NCBI GenBank assembly: GCA_003542955.1
Contig: DPJP01000106.1
Span: 1,499 to 7,474 of the forward strand
From: Armatimonadota bacterium
GTDB taxonomy: Bacteria > Armatimonadota > Zipacnadia > Zipacnadales > UBA11051
Direction: 5' to 3'
DNA length: 5,976 bases
Part shown: in pieces, positions 1 to 5,976 of the stretch
Layout of the letters: each line of letters begins with the position of its first letter
How positions within the stretch are numbered: position 1 is the first letter of the stretch
Made by a program: the position numbers and the translations under genes
Notes under the pieces: generated by a model
Told to the model about the DNA's origin: nothing
The model's database searches: none
The model's input: the letters and a program-made list of their open reading frames with translations, nothing else

Positions 1-424
1 GACGGTCGACATGCTCCCCGGCAGCTACCTCGTCGGGATCATCTCGATATGGGTGAGCTCGAAGTCCAAGCGCGTCGGCGACTACGCCGCGGGGACTATT
101 GTCGTCAAGGAGCGCCGTGCGGAGCTTCCCGAGGTGATTGCGCCCCCGCCCACCGCGGTGGCGGCGCCGCGGCCGGAGTCGCCGCTTCACGACCTCGTGC
201 GACCGCATGCGCGGAGGCTCACCGCCGAGCAGGCTCAGGCTGCCCGCAGACTGCTCGAGAGACGTGCCGAACTCGAGCCCACGGTGCGCGTGAACCTCGC
301 CCGGCGCCTCGCCGTGCAGATGGCCGGGCAGTTGGCCATTCCCCTCACCGACCTCCGTGCCGCCGAGCAGTTCCTGCAGGCAGTCGTCGACTGCCATGAT
401 GAGGTCAACCGCTCGAAGCTTTAG
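1..424 (+). CDS. RDD family membrane protein, 3' end only
   Basis: The reading frame is open from the left edge (first full codon at base 2) to TAG at 422-424, so only about 140 C-terminal residues are present. The first 35 or so match the end of an RDD domain: an Asp, then Leu-Pro, a hydrophobic segment (LVGIISIWV), a basic patch (SKSKRVGD) and the closing AAGTIVVKER signature. RDD proteins are small integral membrane proteins of mostly unknown role; some have been linked to ion transport. After the domain comes an Ala/Pro-rich linker, then a charged helical region resembling the cytoplasmic tail of longer RDD proteins (LTAEQ...RRLLERRAEL...LARRLAVQM...EQFLQAVV). The gene converges on comEC and overlaps its 3' end by 20 bases. 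The family call is firm; a specific function cannot be given. Confidence 0.85.
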   Translation, partial: TVDMLPGSYLVGIISIWVSSKSKRVGDYAAGTIVVKERRAELPEVIAPPPTAVAAPRPESPLHDLVRPHARRLTAEQAQAARRLLERRAELEPTVRVNLARRLAVQMAGQLAIPLTDLRAAEQFLQAVVDCHDEVNRSKL

Positions 425-2960
425 CCTCGCGGAACGACTGCCAGTGGAGCGTTGTGCCGTCGGTGGTCAGTTCGATCATCCCCAGCGCGTCGGTCGACAG
501 CAGCGCAATCCGCCTCTGTCGCAGGCGCTCGATCACGGTGGGATGCGCGGGGCGCAACCTCGCCCGGGCCCCACAGACGACGGCCACGCTGGGGTTGACG
601 GCATCCAGGAATGCCTCCGTACTGCTGCTGTCCGAGCCGTGGTGAGGCAGAATGAGGGCGGTACTGCGCAGGCCTATGCCCTCTTCCCGCGCCCAGCGCA
701 GCAGTTCCTCTTCGGCCCGTGCCTCGATGTCGCCGGGCATCAGCACACTCGTCTGCCCGTACTGCAGCCGCAGTACCAGCGAGCAGTTGTTCTCGTTGAG
801 GTCCGGGTTCTCGCACCATTCGTCGGGCGGGTGCAGCACCGAAAGGGCTATGCCCTCTGACACGGAGAGATTGTCACCGCGCCGCAGGATGGTCGACTCG
901 ATGCCTCGCGCCCGAGCGGCCGCACAGGCTGCCAGCGCGTCGGGCTGATCGGCCGCCGGCGGACGGTTGACGATGAACCCCCCGACCCCGACAGTGTGCA
1001 GAATCTGGGCCATGCCGCTTGAGTGGTCGCTGTCGGCATGACTCATGATGAGCGCGTCCAGATGCCTGATGCGGGCATGGGCCAGGTATGGCACGATCAC
1101 ACGCTCGGCGACATCACGGTATCGCCACGGACTGCGCGGGCCCGTCCCGGCATCGACCATGATGTGGCGACCATCGGGAGTGGAGATGACCATGCACTGG
1201 CCCTCACCGACGTCGAGGACCGCCATGCGCAGCGGCTCGGGTCGCCGAATGTGCAGGCCCGGGAGCGGTGTGAACACCAGCGCCGCAAGCAGAAGACACA
1301 TTGCGCCGAGCGCGAACACGGCGATGACCAGGCGCCGTCGGGCCTCCGGCCGAGTCTGTTCGGCGGCCGAGCCGACGCTGCCGTAGACCAGCCACCAGAC
1401 TACGCCGACGCCGAGATACCAGGCGGCCCCGCCGAGCGGAGTGAAGTGCACGTTCTGCAGCGCCGAGCCCTCGATACCGCCGAAGAACGTGACGATCTGC
1501 AGGACGAGCCACAACACGGGCCTCGCGAGTCCGGCCGGCAACACCGCGAGCAGTTGTGATGCCGAGCCGAGGATGAAGGTCACAAAGCCCAACGCGACGA
1601 CCAGTACGCTCATCGGCACGACGAGCAAGTTCGCGACGATCCCGACGAGGACAATGCTGTGGAAGTGGTAGGCCAGGATGGGGGTAGTCATGAGCCACGC
1701 CCCGAGTGTGGCGCCCGCAAGTCCCAGGCCGTATCGTCCGAGCCGCCGGCCAATACCAGCATGGACCGGCAGCGGCTCCAGGCGGGGCATGAAGAGCACG
1801 ATCCCCAGAAGCGCCGCGAACGTGAGCTGGCACCCGGGGGAGAACGGCGATGATGTGTCGGCGACGCAGAGCACAACCGCCGCCAGCGCCGTGGCAGTCC
1901 ACACATCATACTTGCGCCCGGCGATCAGCCCCAGCACCATCAGGCCCGCCATCGCCAGGCTGCGCACCACCGAGGCGCTCATCCCCGCCACTCCCGCATA
2001 CACGACCAGCGGCGGGATCACCAGCAGAGCCATCCAGATGGGGACGCGCACCCGGTCACCGCAGACCAGGCAGATGATCGCCAGCGCGACGATGCTGATC
2101 TGCGCACCGGAGACGACCATCAGGTGGATTGTGCCGCTGCGCCGGAACGCGTCCTCGACATCGTCGGGCAGGTCCGCACTCCGCATCCCGAAGACCATCG
2201 CCGCCAGAAGGTGGGCGTACAGCGTGCTCTCCTCCGGGTCCCTGCCGGGCATCGCCTTCTCGAAGATGGTGACAATGTGCTCCCGCAGCAGGCAGATGGT
2301 CGTGTCCGCGCTCGCCCGGACCGGCTCGACCGCGAGCACGCGCACCTCATGCGCCTGGGCCATGGTGTGTATTCCGCGGCGGGCAAGACGGCCGCGGCTG
2401 TCCTGCTGGCCGGGGTTTCCGGCAGTGTCCGGGGGTGTCAGATAGGTGAGCGGGGACTCGATTGTATAGCCGGAGCGCACGACGGGCGTGCTGGGGAGCT
2501 TGCACAGCGTCTTGCCCCGCGCGTTGAGTTCCGTGCCGGCACAGCGCACCGAATCCACGCGGAGGACAACCTTCTGCTCGTGCCGGGCCCTGCTCTCCAC
2601 CCGCTGCACGGTCCCGGTGAGGTCGAGCGGGCGCACGTCGGCGAAATGCACCGGGTCGCTCGCGCCGGGCGTGATGGTGTGTGAGTGAAGAGCGGCGCCG
2701 CCGAGCGCCACGGCCAGGCAGAGCACCAGGCCGTCCCAGCGGGCGTCATACCACACAAACAGCCCCCATAGCGCCAGCGCAAGAACGCCAAGCAGAGCAG
2801 TGGGGAGGACGGCGGGGCACACCCGGTCGGCCCAGACGATCCCCACGATGAGACTGCCGGCGATGAACAGCAGCGGGCGGCCAACCAGCGCCGCGCCCAG
2901 CCCGACCGATATGGCGTCGAGCCAACTGTTGTGCGCAGGGCGTGACCGGGATGCAGGCAT
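405..2960 (-). CDS. comEC: ComEC/Rec2 DNA uptake channel protein with C-terminal metallo-beta-lactamase domain
   Basis: This 851-residue protein has the full ComEC architecture and forms the inner-membrane channel that passes single-stranded DNA into the cytoplasm during transformation. Residues about 17-93 hold N-terminal membrane segments. Residues about 112-210 form the OB-like extracytoplasmic (DUF4131) region, ending in NPGQQDSRGRLARRGI. The Competence domain (about 245-500) has many membrane helices and the family motifs GTIHLMVVSGAQISI (276-290), CQLTFAALLGIVLF (377-390) and VANLLVVPMS (442-451). A last helix lies near 544-563. Residues 578-840 are the metallo-beta-lactamase-like domain, thought to degrade or process the non-transported strand: HxDxDHxxG (H641, D643, D645, H646, G649), G743-D744, PHHGS (772-776) and HP (806-807). 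The usual DVGQGD(A/S) motif reads DVGEGQC (583-589). The ATG at 2958-2960 is 5 bases after the comEA stop, with no clear Shine-Dalgarno sequence, which suggests translational coupling to comEA. Length is normal and I see no frameshift. Confidence 0.95.
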   Translation of the reverse strand: MPASRSRPAHNSWLDAISVGLGAALVGRPLLFIAGSLIVGIVWADRVCPAVLPTALLGVLALALWGLFVWYDARWDGLVLCLAVALGGAALHSHTITPGASDPVHFADVRPLDLTGTVQRVESRARHEQKVVLRVDSVRCAGTELNARGKTLCKLPSTPVVRSGYTIESPLTYLTPPDTAGNPGQQDSRGRLARRGIHTMAQAHEVRVLAVEPVRASADTTICLLREHIVTIFEKAMPGRDPEESTLYAHLLAAMVFGMRSADLPDDVEDAFRRSGTIHLMVVSGAQISIVALAIICLVCGDRVRVPIWMALLVIPPLVVYAGVAGMSASVVRSLAMAGLMVLGLIAGRKYDVWTATALAAVVLCVADTSSPFSPGCQLTFAALLGIVLFMPRLEPLPVHAGIGRRLGRYGLGLAGATLGAWLMTTPILAYHFHSIVLVGIVANLLVVPMSVLVVALGFVTFILGSASQLLAVLPAGLARPVLWLVLQIVTFFGGIEGSALQNVHFTPLGGAAWYLGVGVVWWLVYGSVGSAAEQTRPEARRRLVIAVFALGAMCLLLAALVFTPLPGLHIRRPEPLRMAVLDVGEGQCMVISTPDGRHIMVDAGTGPRSPWRYRDVAERVIVPYLAHARIRHLDALIMSHADSDHSSGMAQILHTVGVGGFIVNRPPAADQPDALAACAAARARGIESTILRRGDNLSVSEGIALSVLHPPDEWCENPDLNENNCSLVLRLQYGQTSVLMPGDIEARAEEELLRWAREEGIGLRSTALILPHHGSDSSSTEAFLDAVNPSVAVVCGARARLRPAHPTVIERLRQRRIALLSTDALGMIELTTDGTTLHWQSFREAKASSG

Positions 2961-2965
2961 TGCAC

Positions 2966-3592
2966 TCAGAGCCTGATGTAGGGCTTTACCTGCTCGAACC
3001 GCGCCTGCCCGATACCCCGCACCCGCATCAGGTCCTCGAGGTACTGGAAGCGGCCGTGTTCGGAGCGGTAGTAGACGATGCGGGCGGCAAGCTCGGGCCC
3101 GATGCCGGGCAGACTCGCCAACTCGCCCTCGGTGGCCTCGTTGATGCTGACCGTCCCCGTGGGTGGGATCAGTTCAGGCGTAGTAGCCTGAGGCTGTTGC
3201 AGCCGCGGGGGCGATGGGGCAGAAGGCTCCGGTGGAGAGACGGGCTCCGCCGGCGGCTTTGCCGCACTCGCGACGATGATCTTCTGGCCGTCACGGAGCT
3301 GCTCTGCAGGGTTGATAGACTGCGCGTCGCCGTCGACCTCAAGCCCTCCGGCGGCCTGGACGGCGTCCCAGACGCGGCTGCCCTTCGGGATGTTGTAGAG
3401 CCCGGGCCGGTTCACCGCGCCCTCAACGTATACCACGATCTCCTCCACCTGCTTCTCGGTGGGGGGCGGCAACTGCACGCGAATCGGCTCGCGCCCGAGC
3501 GGCGAGCCACGCAGACTCAGGACGAACACACCGGCAAGCACGCAGAGCACGCCGAAGCCCAGCACGAGCTTCTGTGTCGTGGTCAATGCCAC
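2966..3592 (-). CDS. comEA: ComEA family DNA receptor (SLBB plus helix-hairpin-helix)
   Basis: ComEA is the membrane-anchored receptor that binds incoming double-stranded DNA outside the cytoplasmic membrane and hands it to ComEC. Numbering here counts from the GTG at 3601. One N-terminal membrane anchor (about 11-30) is followed by an SLBB domain (about 55-111; VYVEGAVNRPGLYNIPKG to DGQKIIV). A Pro/Ala-rich flexible linker (about 112-148) leads to a C-terminal tandem helix-hairpin-helix DNA-binding domain (150-211). That domain starts with SINEATEGELASLPGIGPELA and has a second GIG turn at 196-198. The frame could begin at GTG 3601, but I prefer GTG 3592 (208 residues): GAGGTG at 3604-3599 is a strong Shine-Dalgarno match 6 bases before it, whereas it overlaps the 3601 codon. 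The stop lies 5 bases before comEC, so the pair is almost certainly one operon. No other competence gene is visible here. Confidence 0.93.
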   Translation of the reverse strand: MALTTTQKLVLGFGVLCVLAGVFVLSLRGSPLGREPIRVQLPPPTEKQVEEIVVYVEGAVNRPGLYNIPKGSRVWDAVQAAGGLEVDGDAQSINPAEQLRDGQKIIVASAAKPPAEPVSPPEPSAPSPPRLQQPQATTPELIPPTGTVSINEATEGELASLPGIGPELAARIVYYRSEHGRFQYLEDLMRVRGIGQARFEQVKPYIRL

Positions 3593-3598
3593 GGTGCC

Positions 3599-3604
3599 CA
3601 CCTC
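3599..3604 (-). promoter_or_regulatory. Ribosome binding site of comEA
   Basis: On the minus strand GAGGTG is followed by GGCACC and then GTG (3592-3590). The GAGG core sits 8 bases from that GTG, a normal Shine-Dalgarno spacing, and the hexamer is an exact part of the anti-16S consensus. The alternative GTG at 3601-3599 lies inside this hexamer and so cannot use it. This decides the start chosen for comEA. Confidence 0.6.
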
Positions 3605-3678
3605 GGCGACGAGACATCAGGGACCGCCCACGTACCCCAACCCCACACGCCGCGGCCTGTTGCCCGGCATGGATGCGC
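3605..3678. other. Short gap between synthetase stop and comEA, no feature seen
   Basis: This GC-rich gap holds no convincing hairpin followed by a T-run on the minus strand, no recognisable promoter and no small gene. With no terminator visible, read-through from the upstream leuS-type reading frame into comEA-comEC is plausible. Confidence 0.5.
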
Positions 3679-4392
3679 CTAGTTGGCGACGATGTTAACC
3701 AGCTTGTCAGGCACGGTGATAACCTTGCGGATGGTCTTCCCCTCGAGGTGTCTGGCAACCTGCTCATCCGCCTGCGCGCGCGCGGCGACCTCGTCCATAT
3801 CCGCACCCGCGGCGATCATCATCCGCGTCCGCACCTTGCCGTTGACCTGGACGGCGATCTCGACCTGGTCCTCGGCGGCGATGGCCATGTCCGCCTCAGG
3901 CCACGGATGGCTGAACAGGCTCGGCTCGTGCCCCATTCGCTCCCACAATTCATCGCACATGTGCGGGGCGAAGGGCGACAGCAGCATCACCAGGTGCTCG
4001 ACGGCCTCCGAGTAGACGGCCCTGTCTGCGTCGGTGGTCATGCTCTCGGCGAAGGGCGTCAACTCGTTGGTCAGCTCCATGATCGCGCTGACCGCGGTGT
4101 TGAAGTGCATCCGGTCGATGTCCTCGGTGACCTTGGCGATGGTCTGATGGGTCTTGCGCCTGATCGCCATCTGCGCATCCGTCAGGTCGCCACCGACCAG
4201 TTGCCGCCACCGTGGCTCGTAGCCCTCGCCCCGACCGGTCGCCAGCCGCCAGACGCGGCTCAGGAAGCGGAAGACGCCGGCAACGCCCTCATCGCTCCAC
4301 TCAGCATCCTGATCGGGCGGGCCGACGAACAGCACGAAGGTCCGTGCAGTGTCGGCTCCGTAGCGCTGGATGATCTCGTCGGCAGGCACGGC
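3679..4392 (-). other. leuS: LeuRS-derived segment (C-terminal tRNA-binding part)
   Basis: These 237 codons after KMSKSKGN follow bacterial LeuRS from end to end. The helical domain has GPPDQDAEWSDEGV, FRFLSRVWRL, TIAKVTEDI, FNTAVSAIMELTNEL and PFAPHMCDELWERMGH. The small C-terminal domain, which in LeuRS contacts the tRNA-Leu elbow and long arm, has EIAVQVNGKVR, HLEGKTIRKVI and VPDKLVNIV. ValRS has a different anticodon-binding domain and a coiled-coil tail here. All six lysines are AAG, as in comEA. This is probably the true 3' end of the leuS that precedes comEA in the source organism. Confidence 0.85.
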
Positions 4393-5976
4393 GTTGCCCT
4401 TGGACTTGCTCATCTTGTCGCCGTGCTCGTCCCGGACCAGCGCGTGCAGGTACACGTCCTTGAACGGCACGTCCTTCATGATGTAGATGCCCATCATCAT
4501 CATGCGGGCCACCCAGAAGAACAGGATGTCGAACCCCGTGATGAGCAGGGACGTGGGATAGAAGGTCTTCAGCGTCGGCGTCTGGTCGGGCCAGCCGAGG
4601 GTCGAGAAGGGCCAGAGGGCGGAGCTGAACCAGGTGTCGAGGACGTCCTCCTCCTGGCGGAGGCCCGTGTTTTTGCAGGTGGGGCAGGACGTGGGATCCT
4701 CGGTGGAGACGATCATCCCCGAGCAGTTGTCGCAGTACCAGACGGGGATCCGGTGGCCCCACCAGATCTGCCGGGAGATGCACCAGTCGCGGATGTTGTC
4801 CATCCAGTCGAAGTAGGTGGCCTCCCACATGGAGGGGATGATCCTGGTTTTTCCCTTGATGACCGCCGCCGTCGCCGCCTTCGCGAGGGGCTTGACCTTC
4901 ACGAACCACTGCTTCGAGACGTAGGGCTCGATGTCCGTCTTGCACCGGTAGCACTTGCCCACGTTGTGGGTGTAGGACTCCGTTTCCAGGAGGTAGCCTC
5001 CCTTTTCCAGGTCCGCGATGACGTTCTTCCGGCACTCGTAGCGGTCCTGTCCCTGGTAGACGCCGCAGTTCTCGTTCATGACGGCGCTGCCGTCCATGAT
5101 CATGACCAGCCCGATTGGATGCCGCTGGGCGATGGCAAAGTCGGCGGGGTCGCAGGCGGGTGTGATCTTCACGGCGCCGGAGCCGAAGTCCATCGTCACA
5201 TAGTCGTCGGCGATGACGGGGATCTTCTTGTTTACCAGGGGCAGGATGACCTCTTTCCCGACCTTGTCGGTGTAACGGGTATCCTGGGGGTTGACCGCCA
5301 CGGCAGTGTCGCCCAGCATCGTTTCCGGGCGGGTGGTGGCGACGACGATGTCGCCGCTGCCGTCGGCATAGGGATAGCGGATGTGCCAGAGGTGGCCCGG
5401 CTCCTCCTTGTATTCCACTTCGAGGTCGGAGATGGCCGTGTGGCAGCGGGGACACCAGTTGACGATGTAGTCCCCCTGGTAGATGAGCCCGTCGTTGTAG
5501 AGCCTGACAAAGGCCTCCCGGACCGCCCGGGAAAGTCCCTCGTCCATGGTGAACCGCTCCCGGGGCCAGTCGCAGGAGCAGCCGATCCGCTTGAGCTGGT
5601 TGGTGATGACGCCGCCGTATTTGTGCTTCCACTCCCAGACGCGCTCGATGAATTTTTCCCGCCCCAGGTCGTGGCGGTTTTTCCCCTCCCGGGCCAGCTC
5701 CTGCTCGACCACGTTCTGGGTGGCGATGCCGGCATGGTCCGTTCCGGGCATCCACATGGCGTTGTATCCCTGCATCCGGCGGTACCGGATCATGATGTCC
5801 TGGAGGGTGTTGTTCAGGGCGTGCCCCATGTGGAGCATGCCCGTGACGTTGGGCGGGGGAATGACGATGGAAAACGGGGGCCGGTCGCTCGCGTCCTTGG
5901 CGTGAAAGTAATTCTGGTCCAGCCAGTGCCGGTACCATTTCTCTTCTGCGGCATGCGGTTCAAACACCTTCCCGAT
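3679..5976 (-). CDS. valS: Chimeric synthetase frame: valyl-tRNA synthetase front, leucyl-tRNA synthetase tail (5' partial)
   Basis: The frame is open from the right edge to TAG (3681-3679). The GTG codon at 5967 (residue 1 here) is preceded in frame by ATC-GGG-AAG and is probably an internal Val of the usual ValRS N-terminus (GKVFEPHAAEEKWY), so the true start lies outside the window. Residues 1-517 are ValRS: class I HIGH motif as HMGH (46-49, after PPPNVTG), GTDHAGIATQ (75-84), the CP1 editing domain (TTRPETMLGD 211-220; GSGAVKITPACDPADF 262-277), WWGHRIPVW (402-410) and DVLDTWFSSALWPFSTLGWP (441-460). Cys pairs occur at 172/175, 339/342, 412/415 and 428/431. KMSKSKGN is 518-525. From 526 on the match changes to LeuRS: DEIIQRYGADTAR, PPDQDAEWSDEGVAG, HFNTAVSAIMELTNEL, VQVNGKVR and a KLVNIV end. 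The ValRS anticodon-binding domain and C-terminal coiled coil are missing. A working ValRS is unlikely; see the junction entry. Confidence 0.85.
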   Translation of the reverse strand: MGKVFEPHAAEEKWYRHWLDQNYFHAKDASDRPPFSIVIPPPNVTGMLHMGHALNNTLQDIMIRYRRMQGYNAMWMPGTDHAGIATQNVVEQELAREGKNRHDLGREKFIERVWEWKHKYGGVITNQLKRIGCSCDWPRERFTMDEGLSRAVREAFVRLYNDGLIYQGDYIVNWCPRCHTAISDLEVEYKEEPGHLWHIRYPYADGSGDIVVATTRPETMLGDTAVAVNPQDTRYTDKVGKEVILPLVNKKIPVIADDYVTMDFGSGAVKITPACDPADFAIAQRHPIGLVMIMDGSAVMNENCGVYQGQDRYECRKNVIADLEKGGYLLETESYTHNVGKCYRCKTDIEPYVSKQWFVKVKPLAKAATAAVIKGKTRIIPSMWEATYFDWMDNIRDWCISRQIWWGHRIPVWYCDNCSGMIVSTEDPTSCPTCKNTGLRQEEDVLDTWFSSALWPFSTLGWPDQTPTLKTFYPTSLLITGFDILFFWVARMMMMGIYIMKDVPFKDVYLHALVRDEHGDKMSKSKGNAVPADEIIQRYGADTARTFVLFVGPPDQDAEWSDEGVAGVFRFLSRVWRLATGRGEGYEPRWRQLVGGDLTDAQMAIRRKTHQTIAKVTEDIDRMHFNTAVSAIMELTNELTPFAESMTTDADRAVYSEAVEHLVMLLSPFAPHMCDELWERMGHEPSLFSHPWPEADMAIAAEDQVEIAVQVNGKVRTRMMIAAGADMDEVAARAQADEQVARHLEGKTIRKVITVPDKLVNIVAN
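4393..4416 (-). other. ValRS/LeuRS junction within the KMSKSKGN codons
   Basis: The eight codons KMSKSKGN (residues 518-525) are common to both synthetase families and are the last stretch compatible with either parent. The residues immediately upstream are ValRS-like and those immediately downstream LeuRS-like, so the crossover lies within or at the edges of these 24 bases. The frame is kept exactly. A shared stretch of this length is enough to join two unrelated reads in a short k-mer assembly graph, and could also serve as a short recombination tract. Confidence 0.75.
4417..5976 (-). other. valS: ValRS-derived segment (catalytic and editing domains)
   Basis: This part of the frame encodes a near-complete ValRS Rossmann core with the CP1 editing insertion, up to the residues just before the KMSKS loop (VYLHALVRDEHGD, typical of ValRS). 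It matches ValRS and not LeuRS throughout: the LeuRS-specific features upstream of KMSKS are absent. It carries all A/T runs of four or more found in the window and 7 AAA among 27 lysine codons, unlike the genes to its left. From memory it resembles deltaproteobacterial ValRS; that is weak evidence. Confidence 0.8.

Noticed and set aside
1678..2445. A 255-codon + strand open frame opposite comEC
   Set aside because: Its product is Ser/Thr/Arg/Ala-rich with no recognisable motif, and it lies antisense to well-conserved comEC codons.
3605..3678. A possible terminator or small RNA between the synthetase and comEA
   Set aside because: There are GC-rich short complements around GGCCGCGGC but no convincing stem followed by a T-run on either strand.
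2942..3682. A 246-codon + strand open frame opposite comEA
   Set aside because: The sequence is low in structure and antisense to clear SLBB and HhH domains; no ribosome binding site supports it.
3679..4392. The possibility that the tail is just a divergent ValRS C-terminus
   Set aside because: The order and wording of motifs (EWSDEGV, FNTAVSAIMEL, VQVNGKVR, KLVNIV at the end) are those of LeuRS, and the ValRS coiled coil is absent.
4301..5938. A 545-codon open frame on the minus strand inside the synthetase gene
   Set aside because: It is a shifted frame of the ValRS/LeuRS region, rich in Arg, Pro, His and Gly with no domain; a by-product of high GC.
1..5976. A defence system, mobile element or other novel cassette
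   Set aside because: All frames are accounted for by RDD, competence and synthetase genes; no transposase, inverted repeats, array or unknown conserved gene is visible.

Overview
This GC-rich bacterial window holds four protein-coding features. They are the 3' end of an RDD-family membrane protein gene on the + strand, and three genes on the - strand in transcriptional order: an aminoacyl-tRNA synthetase open frame that runs off the right edge, comEA and comEC. I see no RNA gene, mobile element, CRISPR array or long repeat. Apart from about 75 bases between the synthetase stop and comEA, the window is entirely coding.

Layout. Bases 1-424 (+) encode the last RDD transmembrane segment and a cytoplasmic C-terminal extension. 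This gene converges on comEC (405-2960, -) and the two overlap by 20 bases. comEA (2966-3592, -) ends 5 bases before comEC. Together they encode the envelope part of a natural-transformation DNA uptake machine: ComEA is the membrane-anchored DNA receptor and ComEC the transmembrane channel with a C-terminal metallo-beta-lactamase-like domain. Upstream of them is a synthetase frame (3679-5976, -), open at its 5' end.

The most notable feature is that synthetase frame. From the right edge to the KMSKS loop it is a valyl-tRNA synthetase. From the KMSKS loop to its stop it is clearly the C-terminal part of a leucyl-tRNA synthetase. The switch falls exactly in the KMSKSKGN motif (4393-4416), which both enzymes share. 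Base composition changes across this region: all A or T runs of four or more lie right of 4669, and lysine codon AAA is used 7 of 27 times right of the motif against 1 of 22 in all genes left of it. My preferred reading is that two different genes, probably from two organisms, were joined through a short shared stretch, most likely during metagenome assembly. On that reading the native left-hand locus is leuS-comEA-comEC. A genuine recombinant gene cannot be excluded from sequence alone.

Organism. The left part is a high-GC bacterium. Its ComEA combines SLBB and helix-hairpin-helix domains, as seen in Gram-positive and several deep-branching phyla, but I cannot name a phylum. The ValRS part reminds me of deltaproteobacterial (Desulfobacterota-like) enzymes; this is recollection, not a search result. 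Apart from the junction, I found no sign of an undescribed system.
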